A stretch of 64,000 nucleotides of DNA from Prasinococcaceae sp. CCMP 1430. Taxonomy: Eukaryota > Prasinodermophyta > Palmophyllophyceae > Prasinococcales > Prasinococcaceae. Positions within the stretch are counted from its first letter, which is position 1; each line of letters opens with the position of its first letter. The position numbers and the translations under genes were made by a program. Where the stretch lies: the NCBI GenBank assembly GCA_013416795.1, contig RQSC01000012.1:213885-277884 (forward strand), in the 5' to 3' direction. The notes under the pieces were generated by a model. That model made no database searches. It was not told the DNA's origin and was given only the letters and a program-made list of their open reading frames with translations. Below are positions 39,763 through 50,963 of this stretch, in pieces.

Positions 39763-42700
39763 GATGCCGCCGGGGGGGGGCGGCGCCCGCGGCTGCGCTG
39801 CGAGCTCGTTGCGGCGGCCTCGGGGGCGCGCCACGCCACCTGTGCGCGGCTTCTCCCGGCGGGCGGCGCGAGCTCACCCGGCGGCGGCGCCTCAGCCGTC
39901 GCTGTCGCGCGCGACTGGGGGCTCGAGCTGCTCGACGGCGACGCCAATACGCTTTGGAGCGAGCAGTTCAGCGAGAGCATCGTCTCCATCGTGGCCCTAC
40001 CTGGCCCATCCGAAAGCGGCGCGGAGGCAGCCCATGCGCAGGACGCGCTGCTCGTCTTGCTCGCAGGCGGCGGCAGTGTCGTGCTGTGGTTCGAGCTGCG
40101 CCCCGATGGCGCCATCCTTGGCCGCCAGATAGCATCGACGCCGCCGGTGACTGACGTCGACGTCGCTTCACGAGCGTCGGCCACTGGGGTACGCACGGTC
40201 ACCTCGGAGGCGTACGAGGTCGGTGGCGGTGGAAGCGGGGACTGGATTGTCGCCGCGACCGCGCCCGGAAGGACGACTCGCGATCCTAGCGCGCTGACCC
40301 TCGTGCGAGCGGTGTGGTCGGACGGCACCACGAGCGCCGCGAGTGCCCCCGCCCTGCGCATCCACGCAGAGTGCGCGTGCGTGCGGCTGGCGCACGCGCT
40401 ATCTCTGCCAGGAGATTGCCAGATACGCGTGCATGCGCTGCACTTCCTCAGCTCGGTGCCCGGCTCGGACAGGCCCGACTGTGCTGGACAGCATCAATTG
40501 AGCGTCCTCTACACGCCCCTCATAGACGCTGGAGCCAGGCACTTGGCCGCGACCGCCCTTGCGCTCCCGCCGCGTGGCGTCAGTGGCGCCGCGCTGCGCC
40601 CTGGCGGATGGACTCTCGAGCATGTGAACCCGACCACCTCGCTGGCGGTGGCCTCGCTCGATGGGCGCAAGGATGGAGTGACCTTGATCAGCTCTGAGGA
40701 TGCCATGTTGCTCCCCGAGAGGCAGGGGACGTTGCGCTTCGGAGAGCACGACGCGCTCCGAGGCGTGCCACTCGCGGCGGCGTTGCTGCCGGCCGATGGC
40801 GCACACTGTCGTGCGTGCGCAATCGCAGACGCCGCGGGAGGCTTGCACGTGCTAGAGGCACAATGCTCCGCGCCGGAAAGTGCCGCTACAAGCGGCAGGG
40901 CGAGCCTGGAAGTCGAGCTCTCTCTCACGCGCGTGAACCTGCCAGCACCATTGCCGCGCGCCAGTGCGATGGCCGCGATGCCGTTGGCCCCGCGCGATAT
41001 CGAAACGCGTGCGGCGAGGGCGGCGCTGGTGTTGTGCAGCGACGTCGGCCCCACTTTGGCCATCCGTTTGGAACGAAGCGCAGGAGGAGGCAAGTGGATC
41101 GCTGCTGCAGCGGATGGACCGTGGGGAAGCCCGCTGCACGAGCTGGGTCCATCCATCGCCGCACCATGCACGCCGGTGGGCGTGCCCGGTCCAGTTGGAG
41201 GTGAGCGACAGCTCGTGGTGCTGTCTGGTCACCATCCCCGCACGGCACTCGGGCGCGCGTTCCTGGGGTGTGCGCTGAGTACACGCGCGATCGCCGCGCC
41301 CGAGGACGTGACAGGCGGAGCGCCTGCGCGCGAGCTGCTGTGGGTACCAGACGCGCCGGCAGCGATGCGCTCTGCTTCGGACCAAACCAGCGGCTATCTG
41401 CTGTGCTCCATGGACGGCTCGCAGCCCAGCACGCATGCACTGCGCCTCGGCACGCGCGACGGTGAGAGCGGCGAGGCCGCGCAGCCACACTGGGCGCAAT
41501 TGCCAGGATTGAAGGAAGATGAGGGCACGCTGGCAGCCGCGCGGGTAGACAGCGCCTGCTGGGTGCAGGTGACGCAGTCGTGCGCTGCAGCCGTGGTGGC
41601 GGATGGCGTGCGCAGGGAGTGGGCGGCAGACGGCGATGCCCTCCTGCAGATGGCCGACGCGAAGGGCAGCGCTCTTGTGGCAGCGTCGCGCTCCAAGCTG
41701 TACGCTCTCGAGTGTCTCGAAGAGACTGCTTCGAGCGCGCGAGAGGTCCAGCAATCGCGGGCGTGTGAGCTCGGGGGCGGCGAGCTGTGCGCGCTGGCAC
41801 TATGCGAGTGGCGGCGTGCGCAGTACGTCGTGCTGAGCGCGGGCTGGCAGGATCGTACCGTGCGAGTACGCTCATGGCCAGCGCTCACCGAGCTCTGCAC
41901 GTTCGACTGCGGCGCCCATGCGGCAGCGTGTGGCCTTGGTGCGCCCTCGGCGGCCCTCGCCGCACCGATTCCTCGCTCGCTGGCACTCGCGCGCGGTGTC
42001 TTGTTGGTCGGCACCGCGGACGGCCGTGTGATTGCTGCCTCAACGAAGGATGAGGCGTCTGAGTTCGAGTTGGTGTGCGACGACGGCGACGCTGACAGCA
42101 CCGGACCCCCTGAAGGCGCCATTGCCAGCGTCTGCATCTTCACCGTCGGGCATGGCGAGGCGCGCGTGTACCCCATGCAGGGTGGCAGCGGAGACGGCAA
42201 AACGCCCGCTGATCCAGGGATGCAGCCTTTAGCGGCGGTGGCGTGCGACTCCAGCGCTGTGCTGCACATCAGCAGCGGTGGCACGCTGTCGGTGATGCGC
42301 CTAGCATGCCTCGATGTTGACGCGCACCTCGACGTCGCTACGGGAGGTAGCGAAGGGCACAGCGCATCTCGAAAACACATCGGCGAGGCCGACCGCCTGC
42401 GCGGAGTCTGCTGGGCCACGCATGCCCTCGCGTTTACGGGGCAGTACGCTGCACGTGGCGAAGCGGGCGGTGGCGAGGACGCTGCCGTCCTCGCCGACTC
42501 GCCAGAGGTCGCATGGATCGATGCAGACGGCGCCGTGCGCATCGGCACTTGCGACACCTCTCGCCGCCTACGATTGATATCCCGCACCCTGCTGGGCGGT
42601 GGGTCGCCTGCAGGCGTATCCGGCCATTGCCTGACCCACCTGGAGCAGAGTAGGCTCGTCGCTGCGGTGCTCGAAAGCCCATCGGGCCGTCACAGTCGAC

Positions 42701-44409
42701 TCTTGCTCGCACACGACGTGAACCTCGAGGATGTGCTCGAGGTGCCCTTGGAAGGCGATCACAGGCCAACAGCGGTGAGCTCAGCTATGCTGCCGGTGGC
42801 CGCGACCGTTTCGGTTAAAGGTCAGGATGGTCCTCGCGGTGACGCCGTTCCCGTCAAATCAGTCGTCGCGGGCGAGCTGAAGGAGTTCCTGCTGATCGCA
42901 AGCACCACGTTGCGCCCTGTGCCTGGCGCGCCTGCCGACGACGAGTTCGCGCCGACGTATTGCCAAGGTCTGCTGACCGTCATGGAGGTGGCTGCAGTGC
43001 GCGACCATGCCAACGCTAAGGACACCATACGCGCGATCGTGCACGGCACCATCGAGCTCGACTCGGTGCCCTTTGCTATGCGCTCAATCGGCAGAATGGA
43101 CTGCATCGGCGCTGCCACGGACGCTCAGAAGGACATCGCCAATGCACACGCCGCACCACACTGTGCCGTGTGCGCAGATGAGGCAGAGCTATCGCACTTG
43201 CCTACAGCAGACGAAGGCGGCCTCGTCGTAGTTGGCACGTCGAGCGGCGTAGAACTCGTGCGAATCATGGTGGATACCACCGGCGCGGCGTCACTCGCAG
43301 TGCTCTCGCAAAGCATCGCTGCTGTCGCCAACCTCGCGGGCGAAGCCGAGGACGCGCGCAGCAGCGCTGCGACAGACGCATCCACGCGGTCAAAACCGTG
43401 CGAAAAACACGCTCCGTCGGTCGCGCCTGCAACATGGCTAGGCAGGGTCTCGTACGAGCGCCTCGGGCGTGAGCGCAGTTGCGAGGCGGGCGCACCAATC
43501 TATGCGCTGAGTGAACCGACCGCCGCGCCTGGCAGGGCGCCCATCGTCGTTGCGAGGGAGGCCCTTGGTGGTGCCTTGTCTGTGCTGCGCATCAGCGGTG
43601 GGCGAAGGCCGGCCAGCGTGCTGGACGGCAGCTGCGGGGACGGCGTGGGTCTCACGCCCCCGCGCGCGAGCGCGTGCCCGCTCAGGCGCATGTGCATCGA
43701 AGGGCAGGACTCAGCATCCCATGACGGAGCGACCAAGTGGTCCTCGCGTGCGGGTATCGCTCTGCCAGCAGACGGCGCCCGGTACGTGCTTTCAGTGGGC
43801 GGCCGCGCGCCTCACGTGGCCACGCTTCTGGTGCGCGACCTCGAGGCCGAGCACGAACACGAGCAGGTCGAGGCCATGGAGGCCCTGCGAGCCTTCGAGT
43901 CATTCGCCGCGCCGCAGAACGACAACAATGTGCGTAGCGCGGCGCGGTTTCACCCCAGAGCGCTGAGAGCGACGCCGGCGACATGAGCGCTTGGTGCGCC
44001 TTCACTGCCAACGCGGCGTGCGCAGACACGCTGACGATCGCGCCGCCACTCACGCGCGCAGAATAATGCGAACATGTGGGACGCCGAGGACGACGCGCAG
44101 GACGCCGCTGCAGTGGCTGCCGAGGTCGCCGCGGCGGCCGCAGCTGCTGGCATCGAGGGTGCCGTTCCCGCCGTTCCCGTCGGTCACGTGCAGGCGAAGC
44201 GCCCACTACCCGAGGCGGTGGCCACGTGCGTGCTCGAGCTTCCTATGCGCGTCGCCGCGATTGTCGGTGGCCGACTGGGGATGCCCCCGGCTGCATACGC
44301 GGGCGCCCGCGGCCAGAGTGCACAGGCAGGCTCCGCCGAGGCGTATGTTCTCGGGTCCCTCGGAGAGGTCGCGCGCGTGTCTTTCGACGACATGCTATTC
44401 CCACGATAA
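39763..44409 (+). CDS. DDB1/CPSF-A-like triple-propeller protein (divergent)
   Basis: Large beta-propeller protein related to DDB1 (CUL4 ligase adaptor) and to CPSF-A/SF3B3. Ordered blocks match DDB1 by eye. An N-terminal ELVAAASGARHATC block corresponds to the first strand. Then come SVVLWFELRPDG, SGYLLCSMDGSQ and CAAAVVADGVRREWAADGD. The clearest stretch is VRIGTCDTSRRLRLISRTLL followed by CLTHLEQSRLVAAVLES and RHSRLLLAHD. QGLLTVMEVAAV follows. The main frame ends in a stop at 43984. A 132-bp phase-0 intron (43930-44061; gtgcgt...gcgcag, CTGAC inside) joins it to a last exon, 44062-44409, rich in Ala helices. The 5' end is unresolved. No ATG lies in frame. The best start, ATG 39763, is out of frame by one base at a G9 run (39772-39780). 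Confidence 0.65.
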
Positions 44410-44505
44410 TCAACAATCGCAGGACCTTACGGTGCTTGAGTCGGCAGGCGAGCGCGCGTGTGCGCACGGCGAGGCATTCTTGCGTGTCCGCGCGTGAATG
44501 GGCGC

Positions 44506-47172
44506 CTACATCGGCAGCAGGTCCTCTCCCAAATCACCACCCCAGTCCTCGTCTGCCTCAGCAGCCTGCGCAGCGCGAGCGTCCGCGGAGAGGCGGGGAT
44601 GGGTCAGAAACACTGGACTGGCGCAGTGGACGGGCGCGAGAGGGAGAGAGATCGAGCGCGCGCACCTTTGCACCCGATGCTACCTTGTTGGCCTTGCGCA
44701 GGGGGGCCGTGGCAGCGACCTGCAAGGGACTGGGCGGGCTGATGTCCATCGCAGCCGCGCCTGCCGGGCCCATTTTCCCACCAACGGCAATGGTCGGGCG
44801 CTGTGCGCTCCCGCCCATCCTTCTCCCAATCACGCCGCCACCGCTGTCGGCCACGCCGTCGTTCATGTCAGGCATGACGGGCGCCTCGTGCGCCGCCGCG
44901 CGCTCGGCCTTGCGCAGTTTGACCATGTACTCCTGCACGTCGTCCTTGCGGCCCATGTCTGTGCAAATGTGCACCAGATAGCGCAGGCACTCAACGTCAT
45001 CTGGGTGGTTGACGTGGATCTTCTTGTACTTTTCGAGAGCCTCCGGGTAACGCCCCACCCGCCGCAGGCAGCTGGCCACCATGAGCTGCCACTTGACCTC
45101 CGCGGGCTGTATGCGCGCGGCGAGGTCGAAGTAGGGCATCGCCTCCTCATACACCTCCGACTTGACGTGGAAGGCACCCAGCCACGAGATGACGTCCATG
45201 TTGACGGGAAAGACGCGATGCGCCTCGCGATAGTAATGGAGCGCCTTGGCTTCGTCGCCGTATTTTGCATGCGTGGACCCCAGCCGCGCCAGCACACCCG
45301 GGTCGTTCACCACGCGCGAATTGAGGTACTCCATCGTCTTGATCGACTGTCTGTAGTTGCCCGTCGCGTCGTAGCACGAGGCGATCTGGAAGATGACCTC
45401 CTGGTTCTCCGGCACGATCCCGTTGAGTTTCTTGAAGGCTTGCAGCGCCTCGGCATATTGGCCCAGCGCGCGGTTTGCCATGCCAAGATTGTAAATGGCC
45501 TCCACACAGTCCGCCTCGGCGCTCACCGCCTCCTGATACGCCGCCCTCGCGCCCTCGTAATCGCCGCGTCCGTAGAGGCAATTGCCGCGGTTGACGTGCG
45601 CGGATGCGTTGTAGCGGTCGTTGGCGACGGCCATGTCGGCGTACTCCATCGCATTGTCGAGGTCACCCTCCAGGAAGTATATGAAGGAAAGGTTGGTGGC
45701 CGCGCGCGCCTTGAGGTGCTGCTCCTTGAGCTCGAAGCCCTTGAGCACAGCGATGGCTTTCTCGAACTCGCGCAGGGCCAGGAACGCTGTCGCCTTGTGC
45801 ATTTCCACCTCGTTGGCAGCGGCGGTGAGGCCCTGCGAGTTAAGGGCCTCCGCACAGTACGAGAAAACCTCGAAAACGTCGCCGGCGATGGCCGGCGCGA
45901 TCAGGCGCGCGGCCATCGACACGTAGCGGTCCGACGCGCGCTTGCGCTCGCGCAGCTCGTCGCGCAGGCGGTCGGAGTCGGCCGCCTGCGCGAGCACCGC
46001 GCCCGCGCTACCGCCCGCTGCGCCCGCCGCGGCGACGGCACCTGCAGTGGCAACGCCCTCGGCCTCATCTTCCTCCTCCTGCTGGTCGTACTGTCGGATG
46101 GCCATCAGCCGTGAGAAGGACTTCTTCATGTTGTCGCTCGAGCCCATGGCGAAGTAGCACACCACAATGTTAAAGGCGGTGGGGTAGTCCGGCGCGCCCT
46201 CCATGATGCTCTCGAAGGCGTTCACGGCGTCCTGGTAGTTGCCCAGCCGCACGAATGCCAGGCCGATGTTGCGCATCACGCGGAAGCGCGCCTCCTTGCA
46301 CGCATTCGGGATCTGGTCCAGCGCCATGCGATAGTTCTTGATCGCCTGGGGGTACTTCTCCTGCTCGAAGTAGATGTTGCCCATGTTGACGCGCAGCCGC
46401 CCCGCGTGCGCGAAGGCCTTGTTTTTGACCACCTGCATGTAGGCGTTCATCGCCTCGGGGTACAGTCGGTTCTTCTGCAGCTGGAGGCCCAGGTTGAAGC
46501 ACACGGCGAAGGTGAGGTCGACGTTGATCTGGTCGCCCATGTCGTAGCCTTCGCGCAGCTTGCACAGCGCGCGCTCGCGGCGGCCGGCCTCCTTGGCGCG
46601 TTCGAGCGCGCCCGTGAGGTCGCCAGAGGCGCTCATCGTGGCGCTCTCCTCGAGCAGCTCGTGCACCTTGAGCTCGGCGGCCTTGCACTCGAAGTCCGGC
46701 CCGTGCTCGCGCTGGCGCTGCACCGGCGCCGCGCCGACGGCCGTGCCGGTGCCCGCCGGATCCAGGGCGCTGCGTCCGCCGGCACCGCCCGTCGCGCTGG
46801 AGTAGCCCGCCGCCTTGTTGGACGTCATGGGCCTGGCGGTGCCCGGCGGCGGCGCGCCTGCGCCCATCGCGGTGCCCATCGGCGCTGACGCGCCGTAGCC
46901 CATTTCAGGCGCGGGCGCGTCATACGCTTCGCCGCCGGTGTCGTTGAAGCCACTGTACAGGTCGTCGTCCGCCGAGGGCTGCGATGTGGCCGACGGAGGC
47001 GCGAGAGCGGTCAGCTGGCGCACGCCAGGAAAGAAGCAGCCGCGGTAGACGACGGTGCGCGCGCATGGCGCGCGCGCATGCGTGTATGTGCGTGCGGAGG
47101 CGCTTGCGCCTGCGCTTGCTGCGCGTGAGCGCGCGAGGTGGCGTGGGCGCGACGCGCTCGCACCACGTCCAT
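44506..47172 (-). CDS. IFT88: IFT88 (intraflagellar transport TPR protein)
   Basis: TPR subunit of the IFT-B1 complex, needed to build cilia and flagella. Three exons: 47172-47164 (ATGGACGTG), 46978-44666 and 44565-44506, 793 aa. Introns of 185 bp (gtgcga...tcgcag) and 100 bp (gtgcgc...gcgcag) both hold CTGAC. The N-terminus DDDLYSGFND and the RPMTSNKAAGY motif are hallmark IFT88 features. About ten TPRs run through residues ~170-690 (for example NMGNIYFEQEKYPQAIKNY and NRGNCLYGRGDYEGARAAY). VKWQLMVASCLRRVGRYPEAL lies near the end of the TPRs. The last exon ends DEDWGGDLGEDLLPM, the conserved acidic tail. An alternative intron-2 donor (gtagca) lies six codons earlier. Confidence 0.93.
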
Positions 47173-48322
47173 GGCCGCTCGCGCCGCCCGGCGCCGCCCG
47201 GCGCCGCCCGCCCGCGCACGGCACTCTGGCGCACCCAAGCCCCTCCCCTTCGTCCCAGTTGACGATGGCCCCTGCCAACGCCCGCGCTCCGCCCGCGCCC
47301 GGTGGCCCCAGCGCTCGCCCTCCCTCGTCCCCCGGCGCGCACACGCGCCGCAGTCGGGGAACCGCTTTCGAATGCGCATCCGCAGGTCAAACGGAACGCG
47401 CGAACCGCGCGGCCCTGAAACCCGGGCCGATTGCGAGCGCACCTGGCCCAGCCAGGTCAGAACTGAATTGCATACCTGGGAAGTCCGACGGCTACCAGCG
47501 GTCGGACCGTGGACAGACCGGGGGTGTGCGAGGGCCTGGACGCTTGTGTGCCCGGAATGTGAATTCTGGACTCTAACCCTGATATCTAACCATAAATGGG
47601 GCGATCTCACAGATGCACGTGCACTCTCGAGCTCACGCGCGCCCGAACCTCAACCATTTCTTGCAATTGAAGAAATGGATCCATCTGATTCTGATGGCAT
47701 CTTCCGTCATCTGACTGACTGACGTGCAACGGTCGGGTCGCCTGTCGATGGCCGATTCGGTCGGCGGTGCTCGTGACGACAGAGGCGCGCGCGTCGCTCG
47801 CCAACGGGCGGATGTTTTTCGGGGTGTTTTTGGCCGTTTTGAACTCGTTTGGTTTCGTTCGATCGGCGGCCGGCGGCGCGGCCGCGGCCGGGCGCTCGCG
47901 GCGCCACAGCGCGCGCCCGCGAGCGCGCGAGAGAGGTGGTGGGTGGGGGGGGGAGGGGCGCCGCGCGCAGTCGGCGCGCGCGCTCCGCTCGGCGCGCGGT
48001 CGATTCGACTACGTGGGACCCAGGCCGATCCGCCGCGAGAGGCGCGCAGGGCGGCACTCCCGAACCGCCGGTGACGCCGCCGGGCCCTGCAGTGGCGGGC
48101 TCGGTGCGCGAAGCTGCCGCGACAGCGCGCCGCAGAGCGCGCGGGCCGTCCCTCCCTCCCCTGGGACGTGAGGGGAAGGGCGCGGGCGCACGCGCGCTCG
48201 TAGCAGGAGGGACGTGGCGGGGTGCTGCCATAGCTCCCCCTCCCCCCCCTCCCCCCCTTCTGTACTTCACGCGCAAGAAGGCAGCGGCAGAGGCGGCGGT
48301 GGCGCCAGTAGCAGCGAGCGTG
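47173..48322. promoter_or_regulatory. Divergent promoter region IFT88 / MAT1
   Basis: It contains an AT-richer block at 47545-47720, with telomere-like ctaaccctgatatctaacc near 47572. A C-rich pyrimidine tract lies at 48236-48265. I searched this stretch for a Cys-rich RING exon of MAT1 and did not find one. Confidence 0.5.
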
Positions 48323-49260
48323 ATGGTCAGCGCAGAGCGAGAGGTATGCGCGCGCGCGCGCTAGAGCGCTCGCTTGGAGGGGGAGTGCGCCCGCGAGAGT
48401 GCGTGCGTGCGGGGTGTTTGCGGCCCAGCCCGCCCATGTGGCGGTACGCTCGGGATCCTCGTGTGCACAGGGGTGGCCTGCGCGGACAGGGCGGTCCTGT
48501 CCGTAGCGCGGCTGCGCTCGACCGCCCGCTCGACCACCAGCGCTGCGCTGCGTGGCATCCTCCCACAACGACAGCATGCGCTGACGATCGCGCGCGCGCG
48601 GCCTCGCGATCGCAGCTTTCCATCCGCGCGCGCGTGGCCAACGTGTACAATCGCCCCGAAAGCGACTTCCCAACGCGCGATGAGTACAATGACTATCTCG
48701 AGGCGGCCGAGGATCTCATCTTCGAGCTGATCAGCGACGACCAGGAGGTGGCCAAGGCCGCGGAGAGGCGGTTACGAGAGTACCAGACGGATAACCGCGA
48801 GGCCATTGCCATCTACGCGGCGCAGCGCGCGGAGGAAGAGCGCGGGGAGCGCGACGCTCTGCGCGCCGAGGAAGAAGCCCGGCGGGCGCGCGAGGGCGGG
48901 GCGAGTGACGTCTCGATGATGCACACGCCGGCTGCGGCACGGGAGGGCGCGCTCTTGGCAGGTATGCCGACATCACACAGTGGCGGCTCGGGGCCTGGGC
49001 CGCGCTCTGAGCAAGGCACCGACGGGGGCGGCGGGCGCTCCCGGCCGATGTTGTACACGCCAGCAATGGCCGCCAACCCGCTCGCGCCGCTCGTGCAGCC
49101 GACGCCGGTGCAGGATGGGGTGAACAACGGTGGCATGATCTCCAGGTGGGAGGACTTGCATGGGCCGCGAAAGGAGGCCGCCGTGCGCGCCAGCGGCTGG
49201 TCGTACGCGCTCGTCGAGCAGCGCGCCAGGGACGAGCTCCTCGGTCTGCTCATGGTGTAG
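48323..49260 (+). CDS. MAT1: MAT1, CDK-activating kinase assembly subunit of TFIIH (RING not found)
   Basis: MAT1 (Tfb3) links CDK7-cyclin H to core TFIIH. The exon 48616-49260 has the family centre RVANVYNRPESDFPTRDEYNDYLE, in part VYNRPESDFP and EYNDYLEAAEDLIFEL. A long charged helix follows, then the C-terminal kinase-activating tail WSYALVEQRARDELLGLL. The acceptor before it (atcgcag, CTGAC inside) is good. A first exon 48323-48343 (MVSAERE, donor gtatgc) joins in phase and resembles the usual ...KE-EIR junction, giving 221 aa. This model lacks the N-terminal C3HC4 RING of about 60 residues. The RING may lie in an unrecognised exon or be lost. Confidence 0.7.
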
Positions 49261-49513
49261 CGGCGTGTAGTCACTAATAGCGGTCGGAGTAATACAGTAC
49301 ATTCAAGTGCGATAGCCCCCGCGGAGCTACACGCGCCGTCGCGCGCTGCGACACGCGGCCGGGGCGCGCTCGCCCTAAGGAGTGCCGTCGTACATCGCAC
49401 AACGAACTTTACACTCGCGCGCAGCGCCTGCGTGCTTCCTCGGCGTACCCGTACCGTGCAGCGTGCGCCCGCTCTCACCTCCTCGGGGCATGGCGCAGCC
49501 CCGCGCGCGGCGC

Positions 49514-50044
49514 TCACCGGCCGCCCTGCCTCTTCTCGCGGAAGACGATGCGCCCCTTGGTGAGGTCGTAGGGCGAGAGGTCGACGCGCACCGTGTCACC
49601 CGCGAGAATGCGGATGTGGTTCTTGCGCATCTTGCCGCTGATGTGCGCGAGCACCTCCACGCCATTCTCCAGCTCGACCTTGAACTGCGCGCCGGGCAGG
49701 GTGTCCATCACAGTGCCGGCCATCTGCGGCGCACGCGTCGAGCGGATGTGGGTGGCCGAGGCGGCGCGTGTCAGGGCGCGCGAGGGCAGCGAGCAAACCA
49801 GGCTGCAACCATCACGCTATGTGCTTGCGCCGCGCGTTCGTCGCGCGCTTGCACGCTCCCTCGCGGCGCGTACCTGGAAGGTGCCCTCGTCGTTGGCGGA
49901 GGCGCACACGCGGCGGTTGCGCACGCCGCTGCACGCGCCGGCGCCGTAGCCGGCGTGCGCGCCGCGCACGCGGCGCGCGGAGGCACCCACTCGCAGCGGA
50001 AGCGACACGCGGGCGCCTTTAGGCGGGGCGTTAGGGATGGGCAT
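49514..50044 (-). CDS. infA: Plastid translation initiation factor IF-1, nuclear-encoded
   Basis: S1/OB-fold factor that binds the ribosomal A site. Exons are 50044-49874 and 49723-49514, with a 150-bp phase-0 intron (gtacgc...ccgcag, CTGAC inside). Exon 2 is the complete bacterial-type IF-1, 69 residues starting [20 protein letters not shown] and containing [17 protein letters not shown] and [11 protein letters not shown]. Exon 1 adds 57 residues rich in Arg, Ala and Ser with almost no acidic residues ([15 protein letters not shown]...), a plausible organelle transit peptide. The total is 126 aa. A plastid destination fits better than mitochondrial because the sequence is of bacterial infA type; this is inference. 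Confidence 0.85.
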
Positions 50045-50963
50045 GCCGCAGGCAGGCGCCGGGTGCCGCGTCAGTGCATGCGAGGCCACAGGCGCGACGG
50101 ACGCACGCTCCTCTCGCCGGCCTGCGAGGGCGGTGCGCTGCGTGACGCCCAGGCGCAGCAGCTGCGCGTCCGCGCCCGCCGCGCACGCCAGGCCCCTCCA
50201 CAAGCAATGTGCGGGTGAGGCGTGCGCCTCCTGCCCCGCCGCCCCTCTTCAAGCACGGGCGCCGGCGCCCCCCTCGCGCCCGGCCCGGCCCGGCCCGCCA
50301 CTGCCTGCGCAACCCTATCCAAAACCCCGCCCCCCGCGCGGCGCGGCTGCGCACGCACCTGCGAATGACGCCGCGGCGCGCGACGCCATCTCTGGTCCGG
50401 TCGGCGCGGGGGCAAAAAAGGGGGCGCCGGCTGCGCGCTGTGGCGCCCGCGCACCGCACCACTCGCATCCACGCCGCCGCACCGCACCGCACCGCCGCGG
50501 TCGCGCCACACAAAATTCGCGGCAATGCGCGCAAAAAACGCCCACCAAACCGGCAAAATCGCCCCGACGGCGCGCGGACGCCCCTCGGAATCGCTCGGGA
50601 GAAATCGCGGGCGAAAACGCAGCGCCGCGCATCCGAATCGATACGAGATCCAGCCACCGAAAAAAAAAGCTTGCTTTTCTTTTGGTTGTGCCCGGCAGAA
50701 AATACAGAGGTCATCAAAAAAATCGTTCGCCTCGCCAGGCGGATTCACGCCCGCCTAAAAGTCGTTCCAGCGCGCGCCGCTTGGCCAGGGCGCCGAATTT
50801 TACCCGCGCTACTCATAGAGACTTTCCGCGCCCCCGCCGCTGCAGCGAGGCGCCGTCGGCGAGGGGTTCGGAGCGCTCAGGGCAGGTGCCTCCGGCAAAG
50901 CATAGCGTCGGATGGCCAACGACGACTGATCTCTCTTGCGCAGTGGCCAGGCGAAATGTACCA
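50045..50963. other. Divergent intergenic region IF-1 / PLAT gene
   Basis: 919-bp region. An AT-richer block at 50640-50740 has an A8 run and is the likely promoter of the PLAT gene. Long open frames across it are compositional and lack protein features. Confidence 0.5.

Noticed and set aside
44498-46114. 538-aa open frame antisense to IFT88
   Set aside because: It mirrors TPR codons. The minus strand carries the conserved protein.
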